From an uncultured Bacilli bacterium (GTDB lineage: Bacteria > Bacillota_I > Bacilli_A > RF39 > UBA660), in the NCBI GenBank assembly GCA_934130005.1, contig CAKOXD010000005.1:1-64000 (forward strand): a stretch of DNA of 64,000 bases. Direction: 5' to 3'. The notes beneath the pieces were generated by a model. That model did no database searches and was not told where the DNA came from. It saw only the letters and a list, made by a program, of their open reading frames with translations. The number at the start of each line of letters is the position of its first letter. Positions within the stretch are counted from its first letter, which is position 1. This document shows, one piece after another, positions 24,146 through 32,939 of the stretch. A program made the position numbers and the translations under genes.

Positions 24146-26638
24146 CTATTTACCACAACATTGTTTATATTTCTTACCTGAGCCACATGGACATAAATCA
24201 TTACGGCCTATCTTTTTTACACGTTTTGGTTCTGCTTTTTTAGTTTTAGTTCTATCTCCTTTAGCTTCACCTTTTACTACTTGTTTTCTTTCTAAGTTTT
24301 GTCTTATTTCAGCTTTAAGTAAATAAATTGCTATTTCTTTATCTATTGCACTTAACATTTCTTCATATAGTGCAAATCCTTCTGTGGTATATGCTCTAAG
24401 TGGATTTTCTTGTGCATATCCACGAAGTCCAATACCTTCTCTTAAATGATCCATAGTATTAATATGATCCATCCAATGAGTATCAATAACTCTTAAAGAT
24501 ATAGCCTTTTCAAATTCATTAGCAACTTCTGCTGGAATATCCTTTAACTTGTCATTATATTCTTTTTCTAATTTGTTATAAATATAATTTTCAAGTTCTT
24601 CTTCTCCCATATCTTTTACTTCTTCAAATTTTATTTCTTTTTTTACTATATCATTATTAAGTAACTCAAGTATTTCACTATAATCTAATTCAGTTAAATA
24701 TCCTTCTGGAGCAATATGACTATAAACTAATTCATGAGCAAAATCTCTAAATGTTTTTAATACTGTATCATGAATTGAAACAGAATCTAATATTTCATTT
24801 CTTCTATCATATATATATTCTCTTTGTTGATTTATAACATCATCATATTGAAGTAATGCTTTACGAGTATCAAAGTTATTACCTTCTACTGTAGTTTGAG
24901 CAGATTCTATTGATTTTGAAATCATTTTATTTCTTATTGACATATCATCATTAAATCCAATTCTTTGAAGTAATGATTTAGCTCTATCTGTACCAAATCT
25001 AACCATTAGGTCATCTTCAAATGAAACACAGAATTGAGAAAAACCAGGATCTCCTTGACGTCCAGAACGACCTCTTAATTGGTTATCTATACGTCTTGAT
25101 TCATGTCTTTCAGTTCCTATTACGCATAAACCACCTAATTCTTTTACTTCATCTGATAATTTGATATCTGTTCCACGTCCTGCCATATTAGTAGCTATTG
25201 TAACTGCACCTTTTTCTCCTGCTTTTGCTATTATTTCTGCTTCTCTTGCATTGTTTTTAGCATTTAATACTTCGTGTTTTATTCCTTCTTTTTTTAGCAT
25301 TGAACTTAAAAGTTCACTTGTTTCTACTGCTACTGTACCTACTAGTATTGGTTGACCTGTAGCATGTCTTTCTTTTATTTCATTTATAATTGCTTTATAT
25401 TTTCCTGCTTTAGTAGCAAAAATTAAATCTCCATAATCAACTCTGGCAATAGGTTTATTAGTAGGTATTTCTATAACATACATATTATATATATCTCTAA
25501 ATTCCTCTTCTTCTGTTTTTGCAGTTCCTGTCATACCAGATAATTTTTCATACATTCTAAATAAATTTTGGAATGTAATAGTTGCTAAAGTTTTTGTTTC
25601 TTGTTCTATTGAAACTCCTTCTTTTGCTTGTATTGCTTGATGAAGTCCATCAGAATAGCTTCTTCCTTGCATTAAACGTCCTGTAAATTGGTCAACTATT
25701 ATAATTTGGTCATCTTTTACAACATAATCAAAATCACGTTTCATACTGAAGTTTGCTTTTAATGCTTGATTTATATAATGTACTAAATTTGTATTATCTA
25801 TATCATATAAATTTTTAACATTAAAGAATTTTTCTCCTGCTTTTATACCTTTTTCATCCAATGTTACAGCTTTTGTTTTTTCATCATATATATATCCGTC
25901 ATCTTCTTTTAATGTTTTTGCAAATTTATCTGCTTCTATGTATAAGTTTGCTGCTTGTTGACGTCCACCAGATATTATAAGTGGGGTTCTTGCTTCATCT
26001 ATTAAAATCGAGTCAACTTCATCAACTATTGCAAAATTAAGTGGTCTTTGTACTCTATCTTTAGCATTTACAACCATGTTATCTCTTAAGTAATCAAAAC
26101 CTATTTCATTATTTGTTGAATAAGTTATATCACAATTATATACTTCTTGTTTTTCTTTTGGGGATTGTTCTCTTAAATTTACTCCTACAGTAAGCCCTAG
26201 AAATTTATAAATGCTACCCATCCATTCAGCATCTCTTCCTGCTAGATATTCATTTACTGTTACTATGTGAACTCCTTTTCCTTCTAGTGCATTTAAATAT
26301 GCTGGCATTGTTGAAGTTAATGTTTTTCCTTCACCAGTACGCATTTCTGCTATATTACCGTAATGTATTGCAAGTCCACCTAATATTTGTACATAGAATG
26401 GTTTTTCTCCAATTACACGGTATGCAGCTTCACGTGCTACTGCAAATGCTTCAACTTTAATGTCTTCTAATGTTTCTCCATTTTTTAATCTTTCTTTAAA
26501 TTCTTGTGTTTTTCCCTTTAATTCTTCATCAGTTAGCTTAGACATTTCTTCATCTAATGCAATAACTTGATCAGCTATTTTTTTAAATTTATCTAATTCT
26601 TTATATTCATGATCAAATAATTTTTTAAATAATTTCAT
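24146..26638 (-). CDS. secA: Preprotein translocase ATPase SecA
   Basis: The ATPase motor that pushes secretory proteins through SecYEG. From the ATG at 26638 it has 830 residues, normal for Bacillota. Features: Walker A MRTGEGKTLT (about 100-109), VDEVDSILIDEA, the preprotein cross-linking domain, helicase motifs such as GTDIKL and QLRGRSGRQGD, and the C-terminal zinc/SecB-type tail LCPCGSGKKYKQCC. An upstream in-frame ATG (26656) is part of the GGAAGGAG ribosome site, so the downstream ATG is the start. Own terminator; monocistronic. Confidence 0.98.
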   Translation of the reverse strand: MKLFKKLFDHEYKELDKFKKIADQVIALDEEMSKLTDEELKGKTQEFKERLKNGETLEDIKVEAFAVAREAAYRVIGEKPFYVQILGGLAIHYGNIAEMRTGEGKTLTSTMPAYLNALEGKGVHIVTVNEYLAGRDAEWMGSIYKFLGLTVGVNLREQSPKEKQEVYNCDITYSTNNEIGFDYLRDNMVVNAKDRVQRPLNFAIVDEVDSILIDEARTPLIISGGRQQAANLYIEADKFAKTLKEDDGYIYDEKTKAVTLDEKGIKAGEKFFNVKNLYDIDNTNLVHYINQALKANFSMKRDFDYVVKDDQIIIVDQFTGRLMQGRSYSDGLHQAIQAKEGVSIEQETKTLATITFQNLFRMYEKLSGMTGTAKTEEEEFRDIYNMYVIEIPTNKPIARVDYGDLIFATKAGKYKAIINEIKERHATGQPILVGTVAVETSELLSSMLKKEGIKHEVLNAKNNAREAEIIAKAGEKGAVTIATNMAGRGTDIKLSDEVKELGGLCVIGTERHESRRIDNQLRGRSGRQGDPGFSQFCVSFEDDLMVRFGTDRAKSLLQRIGFNDDMSIRNKMISKSIESAQTTVEGNNFDTRKALLQYDDVINQQREYIYDRRNEILDSVSIHDTVLKTFRDFAHELVYSHIAPEGYLTELDYSEILELLNNDIVKKEIKFEEVKDMGEEELENYIYNKLEKEYNDKLKDIPAEVANEFEKAISLRVIDTHWMDHINTMDHLREGIGLRGYAQENPLRAYTTEGFALYEEMLSAIDKEIAIYLLKAEIRQNLERKQVVKGEAKGDRTKTKKAEPKRVKKIGRNDLCPCGSGKKYKQCCGK

Positions 26639-26736
26639 ATCATGATCTCCTTCCATGCTTACATATACTATTTTATCAAAAAATATTGAAAATTCCTAGT
26701 AATTATAGTGTTTTTCTATAAAAATTTATACTTATT

Positions 26737-26763
26737 AAAAAAACTAACTAGTAAGTTAGCTAT
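26737..26763 (-). terminator. Terminator of the MFS gene (exact repeat copy 1)
   Basis: On the minus strand AGCTAAC, loop TTACTA, GTTAGTT and T-run. The 27-nt block is identical to the one at 28070-28096. Confidence 0.8.
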
Positions 26764-26780
26764 GTATATTATTAGGATTC

Positions 26781-27977
26781 TTATATTGTCTTATTGAATA
26801 TTTTTTTATTAACTTTATTAGCTATCACATACATAATAATTATGAATAATAATAATATGATTGCTAAATATTTAAAGCTTTCAATTCCTTTTATTACAAA
26901 ATATCTACATATAAATATTGAAATAAATGATGATATTGCTCTAACAATAAAATAAATATTATTTATTAATGCATATTTTTTCCTATCATTAGAAGAATAA
27001 CTACTTATTAATGCACCCCATATTGGATCTCCTATAGTAGATGAAATTCCACTTAAAAGCATAACAATAATTATACTTATTTCATTTTGAAAAATTGATA
27101 TTATTAATAAATATATAATATCACACAATGCACATACAGTTTCCCAAAATAATAGTTTTCCACTATCTTTAAATTTATTAATAATTTTGGCATTAATAAC
27201 TAATAATGCTACTATTTCAAGTATAGTATAAATAGCATTTAAATATCCAACTTTTGTTGAAATAAGAGGAATTAATTCGTTAAAAGCAGATAATCCTAAG
27301 CACCATGCTCCTACTTCAATTCCATATAAAATAGTTATTATATAAATATTTTTCTTTTCTTGTTTTGATAATGGATTACTATTATCTATTGGTTTCATAC
27401 AATCTTCTTTTGATTCTATATTTGGAATATTAGAATTTAAAATAAAAATTAATATACTAAATACAACAAATCCTAATATATAAAATACTGGATTTATATC
27501 ATAAAGAAGTTGGCTTACTATTAATCCTATGGTTGCTCCTATTACACTTGATTTTTCTTCTTCGACTAAACAATAAGATTCATATTTTTCATTTGATGTA
27601 TTTATTCTTGTAATACATGAATCACTAATTCCTGATAGAAATCCTAATAAAATTGTAAATAAATATATTATTATTATATTATGACTTTGAGATATAATTA
27701 AAAATATTAATCCTGTTACTAATAAATAGCATAAATAATATTTTTTATAATTTATATTTATTGCTATATTTATAAATTTTTTTAATCCACGTGATAGCAT
27801 TTTTGCAAATTCAAGTACAACTGGCACTGATACAGCTATCCATGGTGTTACATTATTTGAAAGCATATAAACTACTACTATTTTTAAAAAGTATTGTAAC
27901 AAAAATGAATTACTGGTAACTGTTCTTCTTATTAATTTTATGTAATTATTTAAACTATTATTTTCATCTAACTTCAT
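26781..27977 (-). CDS. MFS transporter
   Basis: A 398-residue polytopic membrane protein with about 12 hydrophobic segments and a central hydrophilic loop at about 195-215. The pattern of a major facilitator is clear, with a YLFTILLGFLSGISDSCITR segment near residue 110 and a second-half copy LLSGISSTIGDPIWGALIS near 315. No conserved drug or sugar motif lets me name a substrate. ATG behind AGGTGTTATA. Transcribed alone: a terminator lies at both ends, and the upstream one (28070) is a perfect copy of its own. Confidence 0.82.
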   Translation of the reverse strand: MKLDENNSLNNYIKLIRRTVTSNSFLLQYFLKIVVVYMLSNNVTPWIAVSVPVVLEFAKMLSRGLKKFINIAININYKKYYLCYLLVTGLIFLIISQSHNIIIIYLFTILLGFLSGISDSCITRINTSNEKYESYCLVEEEKSSVIGATIGLIVSQLLYDINPVFYILGFVVFSILIFILNSNIPNIESKEDCMKPIDNSNPLSKQEKKNIYIITILYGIEVGAWCLGLSAFNELIPLISTKVGYLNAIYTILEIVALLVINAKIINKFKDSGKLLFWETVCALCDIIYLLIISIFQNEISIIIVMLLSGISSTIGDPIWGALISSYSSNDRKKYALINNIYFIVRAISSFISIFICRYFVIKGIESFKYLAIILLLFIIIMYVIANKVNKKIFNKTI

Positions 27978-28069
27978 TATAACACCTACATAATCTTTTA
28001 TTTTTATAACAATTTATATAAATATATTATCATAAAAAAATAAATTAATAAATTTTATTCTACTTTAAT

Positions 28070-28096
28070 AAAAAAACTAACTAGTAAGTTAGCTAT
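28070..28096 (-). terminator. Terminator of the tRNA Leu-Ser-fMet-Asp-Phe operon (exact repeat copy 2)
   Basis: Same 27 nt as 26737-26763: seven A, then CTAACTAGTAAGTTAGCTAT. It lies about 38 nt past tRNA-Phe on the minus strand. Confidence 0.8.
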
Positions 28097-28133
28097 ATAT
28101 ATTCTCAAATTAAATTGAGTCATTTTTTTAAAA

Positions 28134-28209
28134 TGGTGGCTCCGAGTGGAATCGAACCACCGACACAGGGATTTTCAGTCCCTTGCTCTACCGACTGAGC
28201 TACAGAGCC
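28134..28209 (-). tRNA. tRNA-Phe (GAA)
   Basis: 76 nt, anticodon loop CTGAAAA (anticodon GAA), one G-T pair in the acceptor stem, encoded CCA. Last of five tRNAs. Confidence 0.96.
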
Positions 28210-28221
28210 AAAATAAAAAAA

Positions 28222-28297
28222 TGGCGGTCCCGACGAGAATTGAACTCGCGATCTTCTGCGTGACAGGCAGACGTGATAACCGCTACACCACGGGACC
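28222..28297 (-). tRNA. tRNA-Asp (GTC)
   Basis: 76 nt, acceptor stem GGTCCCG, anticodon loop CTGTCAC (anticodon GTC), discriminator G, encoded CCA. Confidence 0.96.
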
Positions 28298-28298
28298 A

Positions 28299-28375
28299 TG
28301 GTTGCGGAAGATGGATTTGAACCAACGACCTCCGGGTTATGAGCCCGGCGAGCTACCAGACTGCTCCATTCCGCG
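28299..28375 (-). tRNA. Initiator tRNA-fMet (CAT)
   Basis: 77 nt. Anticodon loop CTCATAA (anticodon CAT). Initiator hallmarks are the unpaired C1-A72 at the acceptor end and three consecutive G-C pairs (GGG/CCC) at the bottom of the anticodon stem. Encoded CCA. Confidence 0.95.
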
Positions 28376-28389
28376 ATATAAAAATATAA

Positions 28390-28481
28390 TGGCGGAGAAA
28401 TAGGGATTCGAACCCTAGCGCCGCTTGCGCGACCTGCCGGTTTTCAAGACCGGTCCCTTCAACCAACTTGGGTATTTCTCC
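28390..28481 (-). tRNA. tRNA-Ser (TGA)
   Basis: 92 nt with a long G+C-rich variable arm, anticodon loop CTTGAAA (anticodon TGA), discriminator G, encoded CCA. Confidence 0.96.
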
Positions 28482-28489
28482 AAAAAAAA

Positions 28490-28578
28490 TGGTGCCTAAG
28501 GCCGGACTTGAACCGGCACGGGATTTGACTCCCGCAGGATTTTAAGTCCTGTGCGTCTACCAATTTCGCCACTCAGGC
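28490..28578 (-). tRNA. tRNA-Leu (TAA)
   Basis: 89 nt, long variable arm, anticodon loop CTTAAAA (anticodon TAA), encoded CCA. First tRNA behind the promoter at 28614-28642. Confidence 0.95.
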
Positions 28579-28613
28579 ACATTTATATCAACAAATATCT
28601 GCTGACGTCATTA

Positions 28614-28642
28614 ATTATATAATATTTTATGCAAAGTTGCAA
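28614..28642 (-). promoter_or_regulatory. SigA promoter of the second tRNA operon
   Basis: On the minus strand TTGCAA (28642-28637), 17-nt spacer, consensus TATAAT (28619-28614). Confidence 0.75.
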
Positions 28643-28691
28643 TACTTTTTTAAAAAAAATTGCTTTTTATATAAATTTTTATACAATAAAT

Positions 28692-28726
28692 ATTAAAAAA
28701 AGAATAAATTTTTATATTTATTCTTT
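28692..28726 (-). terminator. Terminator overlapping the thioredoxin-like gene stop
   Basis: Perfect 11-bp stem AAAGAATAAAT (28699-28709) and ATTTATTCTTT (28716-28726); the stop TAA (28718-28720) is in the arm. Confidence 0.8.
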
Positions 28727-29242
28727 AGTAATTCCATTATCTGTTAAGAATTTTGCAAATTCATCATATTCAGAATATCCAACCCAACCTTTAACAAGTT
28801 TTCCATCTTTTACTAGTATTACCATTGGAGTTGATCCAAAGTTTGTAGCTAAGAAGCTTTCATCATTATCTTTTGCTAATAATGCATTTTGTTGTTCTGT
28901 AGTTGTTATAGTTGTTATGTCTAAATATTTTGTTTTGTAGCCAAATTCTTTTTGTGCTTTTTGTAATACTGGTAAGAATTTTACGCAATATCCGCATGTT
29001 GAACGTCCAATATAAATTATTTGTGTTTCTTCTGAATCAAATAATTTTATTGTTTGTTCTAAGTCTACTGAATCAAACATACTAACATCATATTCAGTAT
29101 TTCCTGTTGTTTCTTCATTTGTTTTTGAATCTGAAGTTATCTTAACATTTGATGCAAATAAAATAATTGTATTAATTGCTAATAATGCTATTATTATATA
29201 TGCACAAATTAATATTTTATTTAATATATTTTCTTTTTTCAT
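28718..29242 (-). CDS. Membrane-anchored thioredoxin-like protein
   Basis: A 174-residue protein: one membrane anchor (about 9-31), a short polar linker, and a thioredoxin fold from about 60. The active site is C83-G-Y-C86 in GRSTCGYCVKFLP, and the cis-proline is in GSTPMVILVKDGKLV. The domain therefore faces outside and could reduce, oxidise or isomerise disulfides of surface proteins. Cysteine-containing surface proteins are encoded in this window (9699, 38699). ATG after GTAGGAGG. No DsbD/CcdA-like electron donor is adjacent. Confidence 0.87.
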   Translation of the reverse strand: MKKENILNKILICAYIIIALLAINTIILFASNVKITSDSKTNEETTGNTEYDVSMFDSVDLEQTIKLFDSEETQIIYIGRSTCGYCVKFLPVLQKAQKEFGYKTKYLDITTITTTEQQNALLAKDNDESFLATNFGSTPMVILVKDGKLVKGWVGYSEYDEFAKFLTDNGITKE

Positions 29243-29292
29243 TTTTTAATCCTCCTACATATATTTTATCATAGCTATATTTTTTTATCAAG

Positions 29293-29324
29293 AAAAAACA
29301 GGCTACTTACATGTAAATCCTGTT
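29293..29324 (-). terminator. Terminator of the anchored protein at 29303
   Basis: AACAGG (29297-29302) pairs with CCTGTT (29319-29324); the stop of the gene (29303) lies in the loop. T-run on the minus strand. Confidence 0.65.
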
Positions 29325-30067
29325 GTTTCACTTGAAGTTAAAATATTTTCATATGTATCAATATAAATTGTTATTGGTTCATCTCTACCTTCTATTTTTG
29401 CACTTAAATTATCTTCATTTACTGTTACATTTTTGTTCTTTTTTAATTTTGAATAAGTATATATTGTTTTATTTTCATATGTATTATTTTTATCATCAAA
29501 TTTACTTGTTTGTTTTATACCTTTATATTTTTTTATATCCGATGAAATATAATTTTTTTTATATTCATTGTATGCATCTTTTGTTTCAAATTTATATGTT
29601 ATATTATTTTCATGTTTTGCTATTTTATCTTCTTTATCAAAGTAATATTTATTTTCCATTATCATTTGATAATTTTCAACGTTTGTTTCATTTGTACAAG
29701 TTAATTCTTTATAATATGTTTCTTTAAAAAATTTTATATACGCTAAAAAAATTATTATTATTATTTCTATTATTATACCAATAGTTAATATTAAATTTTT
29801 TCTTTTTCTCTTTTGATTTTCTTTTTTTTCTCTTTTTTCATCTTCTATTTCTAATTCATCTATCAAATTATCTACTTTTTCTTTCATTTTTGCATCATTT
29901 GTTTTTGATTCTACTACAAATTCTTTATTTTGTTCATAATTATCATTTTCGTCTTCTATTTCTATTTTTTCAATTTTATCTAATTCTTCTTTTAATGTTA
30001 TTGGTTTTACAAATCCTTTTGTAAATATATCCATTTGATTAGTTACTTGTTCTTCTTTTTTTTCCAT
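29303..30067 (-). CDS. Single-span membrane protein with small extracellular domain
   Basis: A 254-residue protein: a long acidic, probably disordered cytoplasmic part (1-75), a very basic stretch KRKRK just before a transmembrane helix (about 90-112), and a 140-residue extracellular domain starting at ELTCTNET and ending GFTCK, so its two cysteines can bridge the ends. The pattern (NYYFDKEDKI-like strands, KFETKDAYNEYKK) is weakly like DUF1307/YehR-type lipoproteins. This is not certain. ATG after AAAGGAG. Function unknown. Confidence 0.7.
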   Translation of the reverse strand: MEKKEEQVTNQMDIFTKGFVKPITLKEELDKIEKIEIEDENDNYEQNKEFVVESKTNDAKMKEKVDNLIDELEIEDEKREKKENQKRKRKNLILTIGIIIEIIIIIFLAYIKFFKETYYKELTCTNETNVENYQMIMENKYYFDKEDKIAKHENNITYKFETKDAYNEYKKNYISSDIKKYKGIKQTSKFDDKNNTYENKTIYTYSKLKKNKNVTVNEDNLSAKIEGRDEPITIYIDTYENILTSSETTGFTCK

Positions 30068-30120
30068 TATTATTCTCCTTTTATTATAAATATAATAACA
30101 TTTTATTTTTATTATGTAAA

Positions 30121-30146
30121 TTAAAAAGGCTTATTTTGCCTTTATT
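30121..30146 (-). terminator. Terminator of the lysozyme-like gene
   Basis: AAAGGC (30125-30130) with GCCTTT (30138-30143); the stop TAA (30131-30133) lies in the loop. Confidence 0.7.
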
Positions 30147-30751
30147 TTTTGGATATACCAATTTACTTTGCTAGACCATGTTTTGCTTGCTGCATATTTA
30201 GCATTCATAAGTTCTGGTGTTGTTAATCCTTTTGAGTAATAATTTTTATATAAAATATCTAAATATCCTTTAATACCTTCATCTAAAGAATTAAAATATA
30301 AATATTTTCCATTACTTCCTTTTAGACCACCAAGATTATTATGTGTTTTTACTAAACTACTACAGTTATACGAACATCCTGTTTCATGAAGTACGATTGC
30401 TAATGCTAAATATGGGTCTAGTCCAAGTTCTATTGAATAAGATGCAAATAATTCTCCTTTTCCTTTTAAGGATGAATTCATTGATTTCTCTAGTTTTTCT
30501 GATAATTCTTCCATTGTCATATTATCATATACGATTAATGCTTTTCTTGTTTCTTCTTTAACTTTTACGTCTACTTTATTTAAAGTATCTTTTACTATTA
30601 AAGAACTTGTATCATATATATCAGAATTATTTAATACTTTTGCTGATACTTGATCTTTTGTTTTTAAAACTCTATCAAATACTAGCCAAGCTATCAAAAT
30701 GTCTACTATTAAAACCAATAAGATTAACATCTTTTTCAGGTCTATTTTCAC
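30131..30751 (-). CDS. Anchored glucosaminidase/lysozyme-like cell-wall enzyme
   Basis: A 206-residue protein with an N-terminal membrane anchor (about 8-26) and an extracellular lysozyme-like domain from about 95. IELGLDPYLALAIVLHETGC contains the likely catalytic Glu, followed by NNLGGLKG and a SLDEGIKGYLDILYKNY segment as in glucosaminidase and transglycosylase relatives. It probably cleaves peptidoglycan glycan strands in wall turnover. Start is GTG at 30749-30751, 9 nt behind AGAGGTGA. No SH3 or LysM wall-binding domain. Confidence 0.8.
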   Translation of the reverse strand: MKIDLKKMLILLVLIVDILIAWLVFDRVLKTKDQVSAKVLNNSDIYDTSSLIVKDTLNKVDVKVKEETRKALIVYDNMTMEELSEKLEKSMNSSLKGKGELFASYSIELGLDPYLALAIVLHETGCSYNCSSLVKTHNNLGGLKGSNGKYLYFNSLDEGIKGYLDILYKNYYSKGLTTPELMNAKYAASKTWSSKVNWYIQKIKAK

Positions 30752-30820
30752 AATTTTTCACCTCTTACTTTTTTTCAAAGTAACGCTATCTTATCATTTT
30801 TATTTAGTTGTGTCAAATTT

Positions 30821-32674
30821 TCATTTTTTATTTTCTTCATAACTAGATGAAAATTTTTCTATTGATGACCTTTTTTTATTTATTTTATCTGAGTATTTTA
30901 ATACCATTTTTTTAATTTTATTTATTTTATTTTCATTATATTCATTAAAATATAATTCTTCTAAACATATAATCGCAACTACATCTGCAAATCTTCTAAG
31001 TGGACTCGTTATATGTGAATAACATTCTATACCAAGTCCATAATGTCCTTCACAGTTTAAACTGTATACTGCTTTTGGATATATATTTTTTACCATTTCT
31101 ATATATTTATCATATTCTTGTTCTTGTTTTGTATTATTATTTTTTATTTTTTCTAATTTTGATATCATTTCTTCATCTATTACGTGATTTCTAAATATAA
31201 ATGGTAATTTGTTATCTTTAAAGTATTTAGCAACCATATAATTATTAAATACCATTGTACTTTCTACAACTTTTTCACCATCTGATATACCAGTTATATT
31301 AGTATTTGTTATGTTTTTTTCTGTTCTATTTATTTTAGTATATAGTTCATCCTCGTTATAATATTTGTTTAATAATGTAGATATTTCGCTTAATTTTGTT
31401 ATTGTATCTTTTTCTTCTTTTTCTGTTTTACTCAATAATATTTTATTAAAATCATTATATGTCATATTTTTATTTACTTTTATTATTGTTTTATAGAAAT
31501 TGCTTTTTAAAACTCTTCCTTCTTTATCTATTTCATAATAGTATGATATAGCATTTCTATAGTTACCTTCTATTAAGCTTAAAAGATTGCATGATAACTC
31601 ATTTGGAAACATTGAATATGTTTGATCTGATAGATATATTGATGTTGTTCTTTTTACTGCTTCTTCAAATATTATACTTTTTTTATCTATCAATGATGTT
31701 GGATCTGCAATATGAATTCCTAACATATAATTACCATTTGGAAGTATTTTTATTGATAATGCATCATCTATTTCTTTAGCATCTACTCCATCAAATGTTA
31801 AGATATAGTCATCTACTATTTTTCTGTCTTTTTTTAAAGTATAGTTATTTATTATTTTTCTTACTTCACTATTTATTGCTTCATTAAAATATGTTTTTAT
31901 ATGATATTTGTATTCTAGATATGAATTTGTCTTTATCTCTTCTATTCCCGTTATTTTTTCTATTAATATATTTAAATAAAAAGTTTTTCTATCTTTTTCT
32001 ATTTCAAGTGTTTTTATTTTTTCTTTTATTAATTTTAAAATTCTTTGTTTATCTATTACATCAAATATTATTTTAGGTGAAGATAACATTTCATTTATTA
32101 CTTCATCGTAATATATTATGTTATCTATTTCTGAGTCTTCTTTTTTTGATACTACCTCTTCTATATATTTTTCTATAACACTTAATATAAGTGATTTATC
32201 ATTTGAGTCAAATGTATTTACAATATATGGAAATCTTTTAATTGCATCTTTTATAAAAGTTATATTTTTTACTTCAAATATCATATATTCAATTAGTTTA
32301 TATTTTGTTTCATCATACTTATCAATATAGTCATATAATAATGTCATTTGAATTATTTCTATGTTATTTATAATGTTTTTTAAGTTTTTATAATTGAAAT
32401 TTGTTTTATCTATATTTCCTGGTTTTTGAACTAAATAGGTTTTTATCTTTTGATGAATTTTAGTTAATTTTTCATTTATTTCTTTTTTATTATTTTCTAT
32501 ATATTTTGGTAATATTTTTATTAAATAGTTTAAATAATCTATATTACTTTCATAATTAAAATTATTTATTTCTTCTTCTAATATGTTTATTAATTTATTT
32601 ACTAATATATTATTTTTTATTTTGTTTAATTCGTCTATATTTTCTTCTTTTAAACATTGTTTTATTTTTTCCAT
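30821..32674 (-). CDS. RNase II/R-family exoribonuclease without S1 and cold-shock domains
   Basis: A 617-residue protein. The C-terminal half (about 285-600) is an RNB catalytic domain: TFDGVDAKEIDDALSI holds the acidic residues Asp295, Glu301, Asp303, Asp304 (canonical enzymes have Asp at the second position), LGIHIADPTS follows, and YSHITSPLRRFADVVA near residue 570 holds the RNA-binding arginines. The first 270 residues are helical and do not look like the cold-shock domains of RNase R, and the protein stops right after RNB without an S1 domain. 3'-5' RNA degradation is likely, but substrate range may differ. ATG after AGGAGG; the 84-residue gene is 8 nt upstream. Confidence 0.82.
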   Translation of the reverse strand: MEKIKQCLKEENIDELNKIKNNILVNKLINILEEEINNFNYESNIDYLNYLIKILPKYIENNKKEINEKLTKIHQKIKTYLVQKPGNIDKTNFNYKNLKNIINNIEIIQMTLLYDYIDKYDETKYKLIEYMIFEVKNITFIKDAIKRFPYIVNTFDSNDKSLILSVIEKYIEEVVSKKEDSEIDNIIYYDEVINEMLSSPKIIFDVIDKQRILKLIKEKIKTLEIEKDRKTFYLNILIEKITGIEEIKTNSYLEYKYHIKTYFNEAINSEVRKIINNYTLKKDRKIVDDYILTFDGVDAKEIDDALSIKILPNGNYMLGIHIADPTSLIDKKSIIFEEAVKRTTSIYLSDQTYSMFPNELSCNLLSLIEGNYRNAISYYYEIDKEGRVLKSNFYKTIIKVNKNMTYNDFNKILLSKTEKEEKDTITKLSEISTLLNKYYNEDELYTKINRTEKNITNTNITGISDGEKVVESTMVFNNYMVAKYFKDNKLPFIFRNHVIDEEMISKLEKIKNNNTKQEQEYDKYIEMVKNIYPKAVYSLNCEGHYGLGIECYSHITSPLRRFADVVAIICLEELYFNEYNENKINKIKKMVLKYSDKINKKRSSIEKFSSSYEENKK

Positions 32675-32682
32675 ATTTCCTC

Positions 32683-32937
32683 CTATTTATTTGTATTATT
32701 ATAATAATTAAATTCTGCAAGCTCTTGTGATAAATTATCTAAATCTTCAAAATATTCTGTATTTAATATCTCTTCTATTTCATATATTAAACTTTCTATA
32801 TTAGTATATTTTAAATAATCTATTGAGTATTTTTTTAATATTGATATTTGATCTCTTCTTAGCATCATACCATTTGATTGTTTTTCTAAAAAGTTTGTTC
32901 CTATTTCTTTTATTATTTCATTTATTTCTTGTTCCAT
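32683..32937 (-). CDS. Small unknown helical protein
   Basis: An 84-residue acidic protein, all helical by appearance, without membrane segment. MLRRDQISILKKY in the middle and an acidic C-terminus. I do not recognise it. It has a GAGGTAAAT ribosome site, begins 2 nt after the GNAT gene and ends 8 nt before the RNB gene, so it is co-transcribed with both. Its position suggests a partner or regulator role but nothing in the sequence shows it. Confidence 0.7.
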   Translation of the reverse strand: MEQEINEIIKEIGTNFLEKQSNGMMLRRDQISILKKYSIDYLKYTNIESLIYEIEEILNTEYFEDLDNLSQELAEFNYYNNTNK

Positions 32938-32939
32938 AT

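Noticed and set aside
26737..28096. The exact 27-nt repeats as transposon ends.
   Set aside because: They are in direct orientation, work as terminators, and enclose no recombinase.
28146..28403. An open frame across the tRNA Phe-Asp-fMet genes on the plus strand.
   Set aside because: It lies entirely on tRNA genes of the opposite strand and follows their stems; no ribosome site.
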